From: an uncultured Collinsella sp. | GTDB lineage: Bacteria; Actinomycetota; Coriobacteriia; Coriobacteriales; Coriobacteriaceae | Length of the DNA stretch: 64,000 nucleotides | Assembly (NCBI GenBank): GCA_958415525.1 | Contig: CATYZE010000002.1 | Span: 62,001 to 126,000, forward strand | Reading direction: 5' to 3' | Shown here: in pieces, positions 7,519 to 14,801 of the stretch | Numbering within the stretch: the stretch's first letter is position 1 | How the letters are laid out: each line of letters begins with the position of its first letter | Translations under genes and position numbers: made by a program | The notes under the pieces: generated by a model | Database searches by the model: none | The model's input: only the letters and a program-made list of their open reading frames with translations | Told to the model about the DNA's origin: nothing

Positions 7519-9000
7519 GTGTCAAGGAAAACGATTCGCCTGCTCGCTGCGCTGGCGGCGGTTCTCTTTGCGTTTACCTCACTGCCCGGAGTTGCTTGTG
7601 CCGAGGCGCTTTTTGCCACTGCCGACGGACGCCAAGCGACAGAGGACTCTGCGCTTATCGATGGCGTCGATTTTGGCCTCAACGCCTTTGAGCGCAACGC
7701 CAAGGGCACGGCCCGCTCGTTTGCCGACCAGCCCGAGGGTTATCGTTTTCCCATCTACAGAAAGACGTCGCTCGTAACGGTGATCACGCCTACGAGCATC
7801 GTGGTGTGGGTCGATGCGCATGCCGCCAAGGAAGCGGGCCTCGATATCGCAAATGCCTCCGACCAAAAGGCGCTCAAGAAGATGCTCGCGGGGCTCGATA
7901 AGTCTCACTCCATGGGAGGCGCGCTGCTGGAGGACTCCAAGCTCGAGTGGGTGTTTACCTCGGACAATGAGCTGGTACAGGGCGATTACCGTTATCTGTT
8001 TAAGGTGAAGGGAGACGACGGCGACTACTACACCGTCGTGAATGCCACGGACGCCGCAAACCCCGGGCTCAATCTGGGTGACGGAGCCCTGTGGAGCGAT
8101 AACGCCGCCTTGGTGCCGTATGCGAGTGTCTCGACGACGGAGCCGCCCTCGCTAGCGGAGCGTGCCGCGACCTTCTTTGGCAGTATTGACTACCGCCCGT
8201 TTTGGGTGTCCATCAAGACGAGCGGTCTCGCCTTGGTGATCGCGTTCGCGCTGGGCCTGTTTGCCGCATGGAAGACCATGGGCACCACGAGCCGCGTGAA
8301 GGGCCTGCTCGATTCGGTCTTTACCATCCCTATGGTGCTGCCGCCCACGGTCTGCGGCTTTTTGCTCCTCATGCTGTTCGGTCGCTCTACCGGGGTGGGC
8401 CAGTGGCTGATTGCGCACGGCATCTCGATTGTCTTTACGTGGCCCGCGGCGGTGATCTCTGCCGTGGTGGTGTCGTTCCCGCTCGTCTATCGTACGGCAC
8501 TCGGCGCCTTCGAGAGCCTCGACACGCAGATGCTCGATGCAGCGCGCACGCTGGGCTGGTCCGAGCGACGCATCTTTACCAAGCTCATGATGCCTCTCGG
8601 CTGGCCCTCTATTGCCGCCGGCACGGTGCTCGCCTTTGCCCGCGCCATGGGCGAGTTTGGTTGCACGCTGTTCTTCGCGGGCAACTATGCCGGCATTACG
8701 CAGACCATTCCCATCGCCATCTACTTTGAGTGGATGGGCGGCAATACGTCGGTGGCGCTCTTTTGGGTCTTCGTCGTGATCGTCTTCAGCTTCTTGGTCA
8801 TCCTGTTCATCAATATGTATACGGCGCATTCGCAAAAGTATCGCGAGCGCGGCCTTTCCCGTGCAGAGCGCAAGCAAGCCAAAGAGCTCGCTGGGCAGGG
8901 CGATTCGCTCGACCCCGTCGGTGGCGATGCCCTGCGTATCGATCGCGAGGCGTTGGCCGAGCTTATGCGTGACGACGCGGTCGCGAAGGGAGGTCGATAG
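7519..9000 (+). CDS. modB: Molybdate ABC transporter permease with long extracytoplasmic N-terminal domain
   Basis: The second half, from about residue 225, is a ModB permease: several transmembrane helices, an EAA-type loop (DAARTLGWSERRIFTKLMMP) that contacts ModC, and FARAMGEFGCTLFFAGN, a strong ModB signature. The first ~210 residues are unusual: a signal-peptide-like hydrophobic start (LLAALAAVLFAFTSLPGVACA) and then about 180 soluble residues without hydrophobic helices, predicted outside the membrane. Usual ModB length is 220-260 residues; this one is 493. A charged ~50-residue tail follows the last helix. The GTG at 7519 is preferred over an upstream GTG at 7480 because it follows GAGGAG by 6 bases. 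It is 3 bases from modC. Confidence 0.88.
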   Translation: MSRKTIRLLAALAAVLFAFTSLPGVACAEALFATADGRQATEDSALIDGVDFGLNAFERNAKGTARSFADQPEGYRFPIYRKTSLVTVITPTSIVVWVDAHAAKEAGLDIANASDQKALKKMLAGLDKSHSMGGALLEDSKLEWVFTSDNELVQGDYRYLFKVKGDDGDYYTVVNATDAANPGLNLGDGALWSDNAALVPYASVSTTEPPSLAERAATFFGSIDYRPFWVSIKTSGLALVIAFALGLFAAWKTMGTTSRVKGLLDSVFTIPMVLPPTVCGFLLLMLFGRSTGVGQWLIAHGISIVFTWPAAVISAVVVSFPLVYRTALGAFESLDTQMLDAARTLGWSERRIFTKLMMPLGWPSIAAGTVLAFARAMGEFGCTLFFAGNYAGITQTIPIAIYFEWMGGNTSVALFWVFVVIVFSFLVILFINMYTAHSQKYRERGLSRAERKQAKELAGQGDSLDPVGGDALRIDREALAELMRDDAVAKGGR

Positions 9001-9003
9001 GCC

Positions 9004-10074
9004 ATGTCGCTCGTTCTGGATATCAAAAAGCGTTATCCCGGCTTTACCCTCGACATTCAGCTGGAAGCCGGCGAGGAGCGGGTGGCGCTGCTTGGCGCCT
9101 CCGGATGCGGTAAGAGCTGTACCTTGCGCTGCATCGCCGGCGTGGAGACGCCCGATGAGGGCAAGATCGTCGTCAATGGCGTGACCTTCTTCGACTCCGC
9201 CGCGGGTATCAACCTGTCGCCCCAGGAACGCAAGTGCGCCCTGCTATTCCAAAACTATCAGCTGTTTCCCAATATGACGGTGGCCGATAACGTGTGCGCC
9301 GGCGTTGAGGATGCCGGCGACGCCGCAGCGCGCAAAAAGCTTGCCGAACGCTATCTGGGTATCTTTGGCCTGGCCGACTTTGCCGACCGCTATCCCGCGC
9401 GACTTTCGGGCGGCCAGCAGCAGCGTGTGGCGCTTGCCCGCATGGTGGCGGCGCACCCGGGCATCTTCATGTTCGACGAGCCCATGAGCGCACTCGATGC
9501 GTATCTCAAGAGCGCGCTTGAGCAAAATATGCTCGACCTCTTTGACGTTTGCAACCGCACCGTGCTCTACGTGAGCCACGATATCGATGAGGCATGTCGC
9601 CTGTGCGAGCGCATCTGTGTGATGCACAACGGGCATGTGGAGGAGATCGGTTCCGTCGAGGACGTGGTCCGCCGGCCGCAGACCTTAGCCGCGCTGCGCC
9701 TGACGGGCTGCAAAAACACGAGCCGTGCGCGCAAGATCGGGCCTCAGGAAGTTGAAGCCCTGGACTGGGGCATGACCTTCAATGTGGGCCGCGAGGTGCC
9801 CGATAACGTGGCGTACCTGGGCATCCGCGCGAGCTACTTCCATGTGGACAACCGTGCCGAGCGTGGTCGCAACAGCTACGACCTGCACGTGGCCCGCGTG
9901 AGCGATTCGCGTTTTGAGCGCTTGGTGCTGCTGGATGTGCCACGTGCCGACGCACCTACGCGCCTGCAGTGGAAGGTCAACAAGGTGAGTGTGCCTGTCG
10001 AGGAGTTGCCGCAGGCGGGGGAGACCCTGCGCATGCATTTTGATGCGAGCAGAATCCATCTGGTTTGTCGATAG
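9004..10074 (+). CDS. modC: Molybdate ABC transporter ATP-binding protein
   Basis: Powers ModB by ATP hydrolysis at the inner membrane face. Visible motifs in order: Walker A GASGCGKS near residue 30-37, Q-loop FQNYQLF, ABC signature LSGGQQQR, Walker B GIFMFDEP, D-loop SALDA and H-loop VSHDID. The C-terminal third (IGIRASYFHVDN and on) looks like a divergent TOBE/MOP-type regulatory domain. Length 356 residues is normal for ModC. It directly follows modB and is closed by a terminator. Other anion importers share these motifs; modAB neighbours decide the call. Confidence 0.9.
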   Translation: MSLVLDIKKRYPGFTLDIQLEAGEERVALLGASGCGKSCTLRCIAGVETPDEGKIVVNGVTFFDSAAGINLSPQERKCALLFQNYQLFPNMTVADNVCAGVEDAGDAAARKKLAERYLGIFGLADFADRYPARLSGGQQQRVALARMVAAHPGIFMFDEPMSALDAYLKSALEQNMLDLFDVCNRTVLYVSHDIDEACRLCERICVMHNGHVEEIGSVEDVVRRPQTLAALRLTGCKNTSRARKIGPQEVEALDWGMTFNVGREVPDNVAYLGIRASYFHVDNRAERGRNSYDLHVARVSDSRFERLVLLDVPRADAPTRLQWKVNKVSVPVEELPQAGETLRMHFDASRIHLVCR

Positions 10075-10085
10075 TGCCGGGTAAT

Positions 10086-10122
10086 GCCGTCGGGGAATAT
10101 AAGCCTCGGCGGCTTTGTTTTT
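10086..10122 (+). terminator. Intrinsic terminator after modC
   Basis: A 10 bp stem with two wobble pairs (10086-10095 with 10104-10113) is followed by TTTGTTTTT. Confidence 0.75.
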
Positions 10123-10141
10123 GCCGTTCGCCGAATGAGGA

Positions 10142-10169
10142 ATGACAAACTCTTATCAATCAAGATAAT
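10142..10169 (+). promoter_or_regulatory. Probable sigma-70 promoter of the selenium operon
   Basis: ATGACA (10142-10147), a 16-base spacer and GATAAT (10164-10169) each match the consensus at five of six positions, in an AT-rich patch. Transcription would start near 10176 and give a leader of about 330 bases before the first large gene. Confidence 0.5.
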
Positions 10170-10210
10170 TATTTATTAAACGACGGCACACGACGCTGTC
10201 GTACGAATGT

Positions 10211-10460
10211 CAACGGTGTTCGCATGGTCGATGACCGTTGATATAGTTGACCTCAACTTGTAAAGGAGGGTGCGCACATGCCGCAGACGACATATATTCG
10301 CCGCGTTGCCGCGCGCGCCCTGTATATGGCTCGGAGTCGCATATGAGCAGGTATGTTCACGGCTCCGGGAGAGACGACGCACAACTAAATCATCAACCGC
10401 AAAGCAGGTTCCCCAAAATTCCGGGTTTAAGCACGGCTGGGTTTTCGCCACCCACCGTGC
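10211..10460 (+). promoter_or_regulatory. Structured leader with three inverted repeats
   Basis: The 430-base gap between modC and the next large gene is not plain spacer. Inverted repeats are CAACGGT/ACCGTTG (10211-10217, 10234-10240), AGTTGA-CC-TCAACT (10245-10258) and a long hairpin with one bulge at 10431-10460 (GCACGG plus TGGGT pairing with ACCCA plus CCGTGC). A perfect Shine-Dalgarno (AAAGGAGG, 10262-10269) sits between the second and third. This could be a cis-regulatory RNA; I do not recognise it as a known riboswitch. Confidence 0.4.
10278..10346 (+). CDS. Possible 22-residue leader peptide
   Basis: An ATG lies 8 bases after a perfect AAAGGAGG and opens a 22-codon frame (begins MPQTTYIRRVAARAL) that is basic and ends at TGA 10344-10346. 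The stop overlaps, as ATGA, an ATG at 10343 that opens a 56-codon frame ending at 10513, which in turn overlaps the start of the reductase gene at 10506. The chain of overlapping frames suggests translational coupling or an attenuating leader. No family is recognised, and the second frame has unconvincing composition. The strong ribosome binding site is the only direct support. Confidence 0.3.
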   Translation: MPQTTYIRRVAARALYMARSRI

Positions 10461-10505
10461 AGCAATACCGTAGCTATTCATTTTTGGTTCGAGAGGGGAA
10501 CCGCC

Positions 10506-11789
10506 ATGGCTGAAGAATTCGATTTCCATCCGATGTGGGAGAGCCTCGGCATGAATCTTGCCGACCACGACATGCTGCTGGGTGCCGTGGGCCAGATGTA
10601 CGGGGATATGTTCCTGACGCAGAACAATCGCCCCAAGTCCACTTCCTACCTGGATTTTGTTGCCACCAACATTCATAGCGGCCGTATTAAGGAGATGCTT
10701 GACAAGAAGGAGGCCGGCGAGGCCACCAAGATCGTCGGCTCGTTCTGCGTCTATGTGCCCGAGGAAATCGTGCTTGCGTGCGATGGTATTCCCGTGGGCC
10801 TGTGCTCTGGTGCCGACTGGGCAACGGACAAGGTCGAGGAGCATCTGCCGCGCAACACCTGTCCGCTCATCAAGAGCTTTGCTGGCTTTAAGCTGGGCGA
10901 GGTCTGCCCCTACATCGAGTCGAGCGACCTGGTAGTCGGCGAGAACACTTGCGACGGCAAGAAGAAGGCCTATGAGTTCTTTGCCACGCAAAAGAACATG
11001 TACGTCATGGATATCCCCAACGTGCACGACGAGTCGACGCTCGTGACCTGGAAGGCCGAGGTCAAAAAGCTCGCTGCCAAGATCGAGGATGAGTGTGGCG
11101 TCAAGATTACGCCTGAGCGTCTGAAGGCCGCCATTCACGCCGTCAACGAGAAACGCCGCGCCCTGCAGCGTCTGGCTGCGACCCGTGCCGCCGACCCGGC
11201 GCCTATCAGCGGTCTCGACAGCCTGCTGACCGTGCAGGCTGCCTTTATGGACGACACGCCGCGCCTGACCGGCGCCATCAACGACATGGCTGCCGAGTGC
11301 GAGGAACGCGTCGCCAACGGTGAGGGCGTGGCGCCCAAGGGCACCAAGCGCATCCTGTATACCGGTACGCCCATGGCCGTGCCCAACTGGAAACTGTTCA
11401 GCCTGATCGAGAAGGCTGGCGGCATCGTGGTGGGCGAGGAGTCCTGCACGGGCTCGCGCTACTACAAGGACCTGGTCGACGAGTCCGGCGAGACGGTCGA
11501 CGAGATGCTCGACGCTATCGCCGAGCGCTACTTTAAGATCAACTGCGCCGTCTTTACCCCCAACGACCAGCGTATAAAGGACATCGTTCAGATGGCCAAG
11601 GACTTGCATGCCGACGGCATCGTCGACGTGGCCCTGCAGTTCTGCACGCTCTACGAGATGGAGTCCTTCGCCGTGGAGAAGGCCGCCGAGGAGGCCGGTA
11701 TTCCCTTTATGCACATCACGACCGACTATGCCGGCGAGGACGCAGGCCAGCTGCAGACGCGCATTGAGGCCTTCTTGGAGACGATCTAG
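10506..11789 (+). CDS. Double-cubane-cluster-containing anaerobic reductase (YjiM / HgdB-like)
   Basis: A 427-residue protein of the 2-hydroxyacyl-CoA dehydratase component family. It lacks a partner subunit next door and matches the single-subunit branch that holds an [8Fe-9S] double-cubane cluster and is reduced by an ATP-driven activator. Likely cluster ligands are in GSFCVYVPEE, LPRNTCPLIKS, GENTCDGKKK, GEESCTGSRYY and ALQFCTLYEME. The in vivo substrate of this branch is not established. The gene is first in an operon with its activator and with selD, yedF and DUF3343, a context that suggests a role in selenium or sulfur metabolism. The start is backed by GAGAGGGG 8 bases upstream. Confidence 0.85.
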   Translation: MAEEFDFHPMWESLGMNLADHDMLLGAVGQMYGDMFLTQNNRPKSTSYLDFVATNIHSGRIKEMLDKKEAGEATKIVGSFCVYVPEEIVLACDGIPVGLCSGADWATDKVEEHLPRNTCPLIKSFAGFKLGEVCPYIESSDLVVGENTCDGKKKAYEFFATQKNMYVMDIPNVHDESTLVTWKAEVKKLAAKIEDECGVKITPERLKAAIHAVNEKRRALQRLAATRAADPAPISGLDSLLTVQAAFMDDTPRLTGAINDMAAECEERVANGEGVAPKGTKRILYTGTPMAVPNWKLFSLIEKAGGIVVGEESCTGSRYYKDLVDESGETVDEMLDAIAERYFKINCAVFTPNDQRIKDIVQMAKDLHADGIVDVALQFCTLYEMESFAVEKAAEEAGIPFMHITTDYAGEDAGQLQTRIEAFLETI

Positions 11790-11959
11790 ACCGCGCGGCT
11801 TCCCCAGGCACCCGATCTTGCCGTTCAAACCGTCGCTTGCGTACCAGAAGTACGCTTCGTCGGGCTTGTCGCTCGGAATCTCGGGCATCTCAGACGCCAG
11901 AGGGCCGTTGTTGCAGCAGTGTCTGATCGTTTGATTTTCTTGCTGATTAGGAGAGGGCC

Positions 11960-12724
11960 ATGATAGGGATCGGGATCGATATCGGGTCTACGGCGGCTAA
12001 GGCCGCTGTGGTCGATGGAGAGGGTTCGGTGGCGTGGACGTGCGTGCGGCCAACCGGGTATTCGTCGGTTGATGCGGCGGAGCGTCTGCGCTGTGAGCTC
12101 GCTGCAGCCGGCTATGACGTGACGGGTGACGATGTTCGCGTGATCGCGACCGGATATGGTCGTGTTGCCGTGCCCTATGCGCACAAGGTCGTGACCGAGA
12201 TCACCTGCCATGGCACCGGCGCTGTGGCGCTCTTTGGCGACCACGGCACCGTGATCGACGTGGGCGGCCAGGACACCAAGGTCATCCAACTTAAAGGCGG
12301 CCGCGTGGCCAAGTTTGCCATGAACGACAAGTGCGCTGCCGGTACGGGGCGCTTTTTGGAGATCATGGCCGATCGTCTGGGCATTTCTCAGCAGCAGATG
12401 GCAGACCTCGCCCGCTCCGGTGAGCCAACCAAGATCAGCAGCATGTGTACGGTGTTTGCCGAAAGCGAGGTCATTAGCCTGATCGGTCGCGGTGAGCCGC
12501 GCGAGAACATCGCGCGCGGTGTGATCGAAAGCGTTGTCTCGCGCGTGGCGACTATGGCCGGGCAGGCAGCGGGTGCCCCGTATTACCTGACCGGCGGCCT
12601 GTGCGAGAACGCCTATGTTGTGGAGCGGCTGGGAGCGCTGCTGGGCTCGCCGGTGACCACCTCGCCCGAAGCCCGTTTTGCCGGCGCCATCGGTGCGGCC
12701 ATTCGTGCCCAGGCGCTCGGCTGA
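11960..12724 (+). CDS. ATP-dependent activator of the double-cubane reductase (YjiL / HgdC-like)
   Basis: A 254-residue ATPase of the BadF/BadG/HgdC family that passes low-potential electrons to the dehydratase-type partner while hydrolysing ATP. The ASKHA phosphate-binding loop is at the N-terminus (GIDIGSTAAKAAV), the second at VIDVGGQDTK. Cys125 (NDKCAAGTG) and Cys163 (SSMCTVF) are the two ligands that, in a homodimer, hold one [4Fe-4S] cluster. It follows the reductase gene after 170 bases that contain a small perfect hairpin (GCGTAC-CAGAA-GTACGC, 11839-11855). Ribosome binding site AGGAGAGG. Confidence 0.88.
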   Translation: MIGIGIDIGSTAAKAAVVDGEGSVAWTCVRPTGYSSVDAAERLRCELAAAGYDVTGDDVRVIATGYGRVAVPYAHKVVTEITCHGTGAVALFGDHGTVIDVGGQDTKVIQLKGGRVAKFAMNDKCAAGTGRFLEIMADRLGISQQQMADLARSGEPTKISSMCTVFAESEVISLIGRGEPRENIARGVIESVVSRVATMAGQAAGAPYYLTGGLCENAYVVERLGALLGSPVTTSPEARFAGAIGAAIRAQALG

Positions 12725-12793
12725 TGAGCCGGCCGTAGATGCGCGTTCATGCGTATACTGAGAAGCATTGTTTGTGTTTGAGAGGAGGTATCG

Positions 12794-13843
12794 ATGCTCG
12801 ACGATCAGATTAGGCTCACGTCTATGACCGCTGCGAGCGGTTGAGCCGCTAAGTTGGCTCCTGGAGCCCTCGCCCAGGTCCTGGGTGACTTACCAAATAT
12901 GCCCAACGACAACCTGCTCGTGGGGTTCGATACCTCCGACGATGCGAGCGTCTTTCGCGTTGACGATAACTTGGGCCTCGTGCAGTCCATCGACTTCTTC
13001 CCGCCGATGGTCGACGACCCGTTCCTGTTTGGCCAAATCGCCGCGGCCAACTCGCTGTCGGACATCTACGCCATGGGCGGGCGGCCGAGCCACGCCATGA
13101 ACCTGCTCTGCATACCCAGTTGTCTGGGCGTTGAGGTTGCCGGCCAGATTCTGGCGGGCGGTGCCGACAAGTGCGTCGAGGCGGGCTGCTCCATCGCGGG
13201 CGGTCACACCATCAACGACGACGAGCCCAAGTACGGCCTGTCCGTGAGCGGTTTTGTCGCGCTCGACCGCATGCTCGCCAACAGCGGCGCACGCGTGGGC
13301 GATGTTCTGCTGCTGACTAAGGCGATCGGCTCGGGCATCATCACCACGGCCATTAAGGGCGAGCTCATCGAGCAGGACGAGGCCAGCCGGATGTTTGATT
13401 CTATGCGCGCCCTCAACGAGGCGCCGATTCGTCTGGCCGAGGGACTCGAGCTTCACGGCTGCACCGACATCACGGGCTTTGGCCTGATCGGGCATGCGTG
13501 CGAGATGGCCGAAGGCTCGGGCGCGCAGATTGAACTTGCGTCGGGGGCGGTGCCGCTCTTTGACCAGGTGCTCGATATGGCGCGTCTGGGCATTATCCCT
13601 GCCGGCGCCTACCGCAACCAGGACTTCTTTGGCCCGCGCGTGGCGGCCGACGATGACTTGGAGCCGGGAATGCTGGATGCGCTGTACGATCCGCAGACCT
13701 CGGGCGGCCTGCTCATCGCAGCGCCTGCTGCTGATGTGGATGAGCTTGCGCGTCGTTTACATGCCGAGGGGCGCGTTACCGCCGTTGTCGGGCGCGTGTG
13801 CGAGGCGGTGCCGGGCGGTCCTGCCGTTCGTGTTGTGCGTTAA
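12794..13843 (+). CDS. selD: Selenophosphate synthetase, itself a selenoprotein (Sec17)
   Basis: Makes selenophosphate from selenide and ATP, the selenium donor for Sec-tRNA and other selenium modifications. The ATG at 12794, with a strong GAGAGGAGG, starts a frame interrupted by TGA at 12842-12844 and then open to 13843 (349 residues). The context SG-UGA-AAKL aligns with the catalytic Cys17-x-x-Lys20 region of E. coli SelD (AGCGCK), so the UGA is at the exact active-site position and is read as selenocysteine. Downstream motifs are normal: DFFPPMVDDPFLFGQIAAANSLSDIYAMG and the Gly-rich TSGGLLIA. A frame beginning only at 12854 would lose the catalytic residue. Self-dependent synthesis (SelD needs Sec to make Sec) is known from other species. 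Confidence 0.93.
12842..12885 (+). promoter_or_regulatory. Candidate bacterial SECIS of selD
   Basis: After the UGA come two small hairpins: GGCTC-CTG-GAGCC (12856-12868) and CCCAG-GTC-CTGGG (12873-12885). The second has a GGU at its tip about 30 bases after the UGA, in the range for SelB binding. Which one is used cannot be decided by eye. Confidence 0.55.
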
Positions 13844-13903
13844 GGAAAACCGTTTATGTGACCGTCCGTTGTTCTGGGCGGCCCCTTTCGAAAGGAATTT
13901 ACT

Positions 13904-14530
13904 ATGTCTACCAAGATTGAAGTCAATGCCATGGGCGATGCCTGCCCGCTGCCCGTCGTCAAGACGCTCAAGGCCCTGAAACAGCTCGATGGCAAGGGCG
14001 CTGTTGTGACCTCGGTCGACAACGAGACCGCCGTCAAGAACATCTCCAAGATGGCACAGGAAAAGGGCTGCACGGCCTCGGTCGAGAAGGTCGCAGATGC
14101 CGAGTGGCACGTGACCGTCGCGATCGCCGGTGCCGTGGCCGTTGCGGACCCCGAGCAGGACGGTGCCGCTTTCTGCGACGCCGGCGCCGGTAGGGGCAAA
14201 CTCGTCATTTCCGTCTACACCGACTGCATGGGCCGTGGCGACGACGAGCTGGGCCACAAGCTCATGAAGGCGTTTATCTTTGCCGTGACGCAGCAGGAGG
14301 AGCTGCCCGCGACCATGCTGTTCTACAACGGCGGCGCCAAACTCACCGTCGAGGGCTCGCCGGTGCTCGATGACCTGAAGAGCCTGGCGGAGCAGGGTGT
14401 CGAGATCCTTACCTGTGGCACCTGCCTGGACCACTATGGCATTAAGGACCAGCTTGCCGTGGGCGAGGTCACCAACATGTACGTGATCGTGGAGAAGATG
14501 GAGCAAGCCGTGCGCGTTGTGCGCCCGTAG
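13904..14530 (+). CDS. yedF: Selenium metabolism protein YedF (TusA-like plus DsrE-like domains)
   Basis: A 208-residue two-domain protein. Residues 1-70 form a TusA/SirA-like domain with the sulfur-carrier motif CPLPVV, whose Cys (residue 10) can hold a persulfide or selenide. The C-terminal part (ISVYTDCMGRGDDELG, then TCGTCLDHYGI) is DsrE-like and also has conserved Cys. YedF occurs with selenium-utilising genomes and is thought to traffic reactive selenium, although its biochemistry is unsettled. Here it follows selD by 60 bases and precedes DUF3343 and a cysteine desulfurase, the expected selenium-donor set. Confidence 0.9.
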   Translation: MSTKIEVNAMGDACPLPVVKTLKALKQLDGKGAVVTSVDNETAVKNISKMAQEKGCTASVEKVADAEWHVTVAIAGAVAVADPEQDGAAFCDAGAGRGKLVISVYTDCMGRGDDELGHKLMKAFIFAVTQQEELPATMLFYNGGAKLTVEGSPVLDDLKSLAEQGVEILTCGTCLDHYGIKDQLAVGEVTNMYVIVEKMEQAVRVVRP

Positions 14531-14549
14531 CGTATTGGTTGGAGTTGCC

Positions 14550-14801
14550 ATGAGGGAGAAGCGCCCGGCGCTTGTCATCACGTTTCCCACCACGGCGGCC
14601 GCCATGGGCTGCGAGACCCTGTGCATCGAGCGCGGCCTTCCCGGGCGAACGATTCCCGTACCCGGGGAGGTTGCTGCTGGCTGCGGCCTGGCATGGAAGG
14701 CTTTGCCCGCAGATGAGGATCTGCTGCGCGGCGAGCTTGCCGCGGCAGGCATTCCCGCCGAGGGCTATACCGTGATCGATATGTGGGAGGTCGTGCGATG
14801 A
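14550..14801 (+). CDS. DUF3343 protein (selenium-cluster associated), copy 1
   Basis: An 83-residue protein of the DUF3343 family, recognised by FPTTAAAMGCETLC and GEVAAGCGLAWKA, which contain two conserved Cys. Members resemble a putative Se/S-binding partner found next to yedF, selD and csd genes; function unknown. The start at 14550 follows GGAG. Its stop overlaps the start of the next gene (ATGA), implying translational coupling. A longer paralogue is at 54668. Confidence 0.85.
   Translation: MREKRPALVITFPTTAAAMGCETLCIERGLPGRTIPVPGEVAAGCGLAWKALPADEDLLRGELAAAGIPAEGYTVIDMWEVVR

Noticed and set aside
10343..10513. 56-codon frame overlapping the reductase start
   Set aside because: Overlap pattern is suggestive, but composition is unconvincing, it contains the leader hairpin and it has no own ribosome site; kept only as part of the leader finding.
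10176..11888. 570-codon minus-strand frame opposite the reductase gene
   Set aside because: Shadow of a strongly coding plus-strand gene; low-complexity Leu/Gly/Val/His composition typical of antisense high-GC frames.
12842..12844. Nonsense mutation or pseudogene in selD
   Set aside because: The UGA lies exactly at the catalytic Cys position with hairpins downstream; Sec machinery is present in the window.
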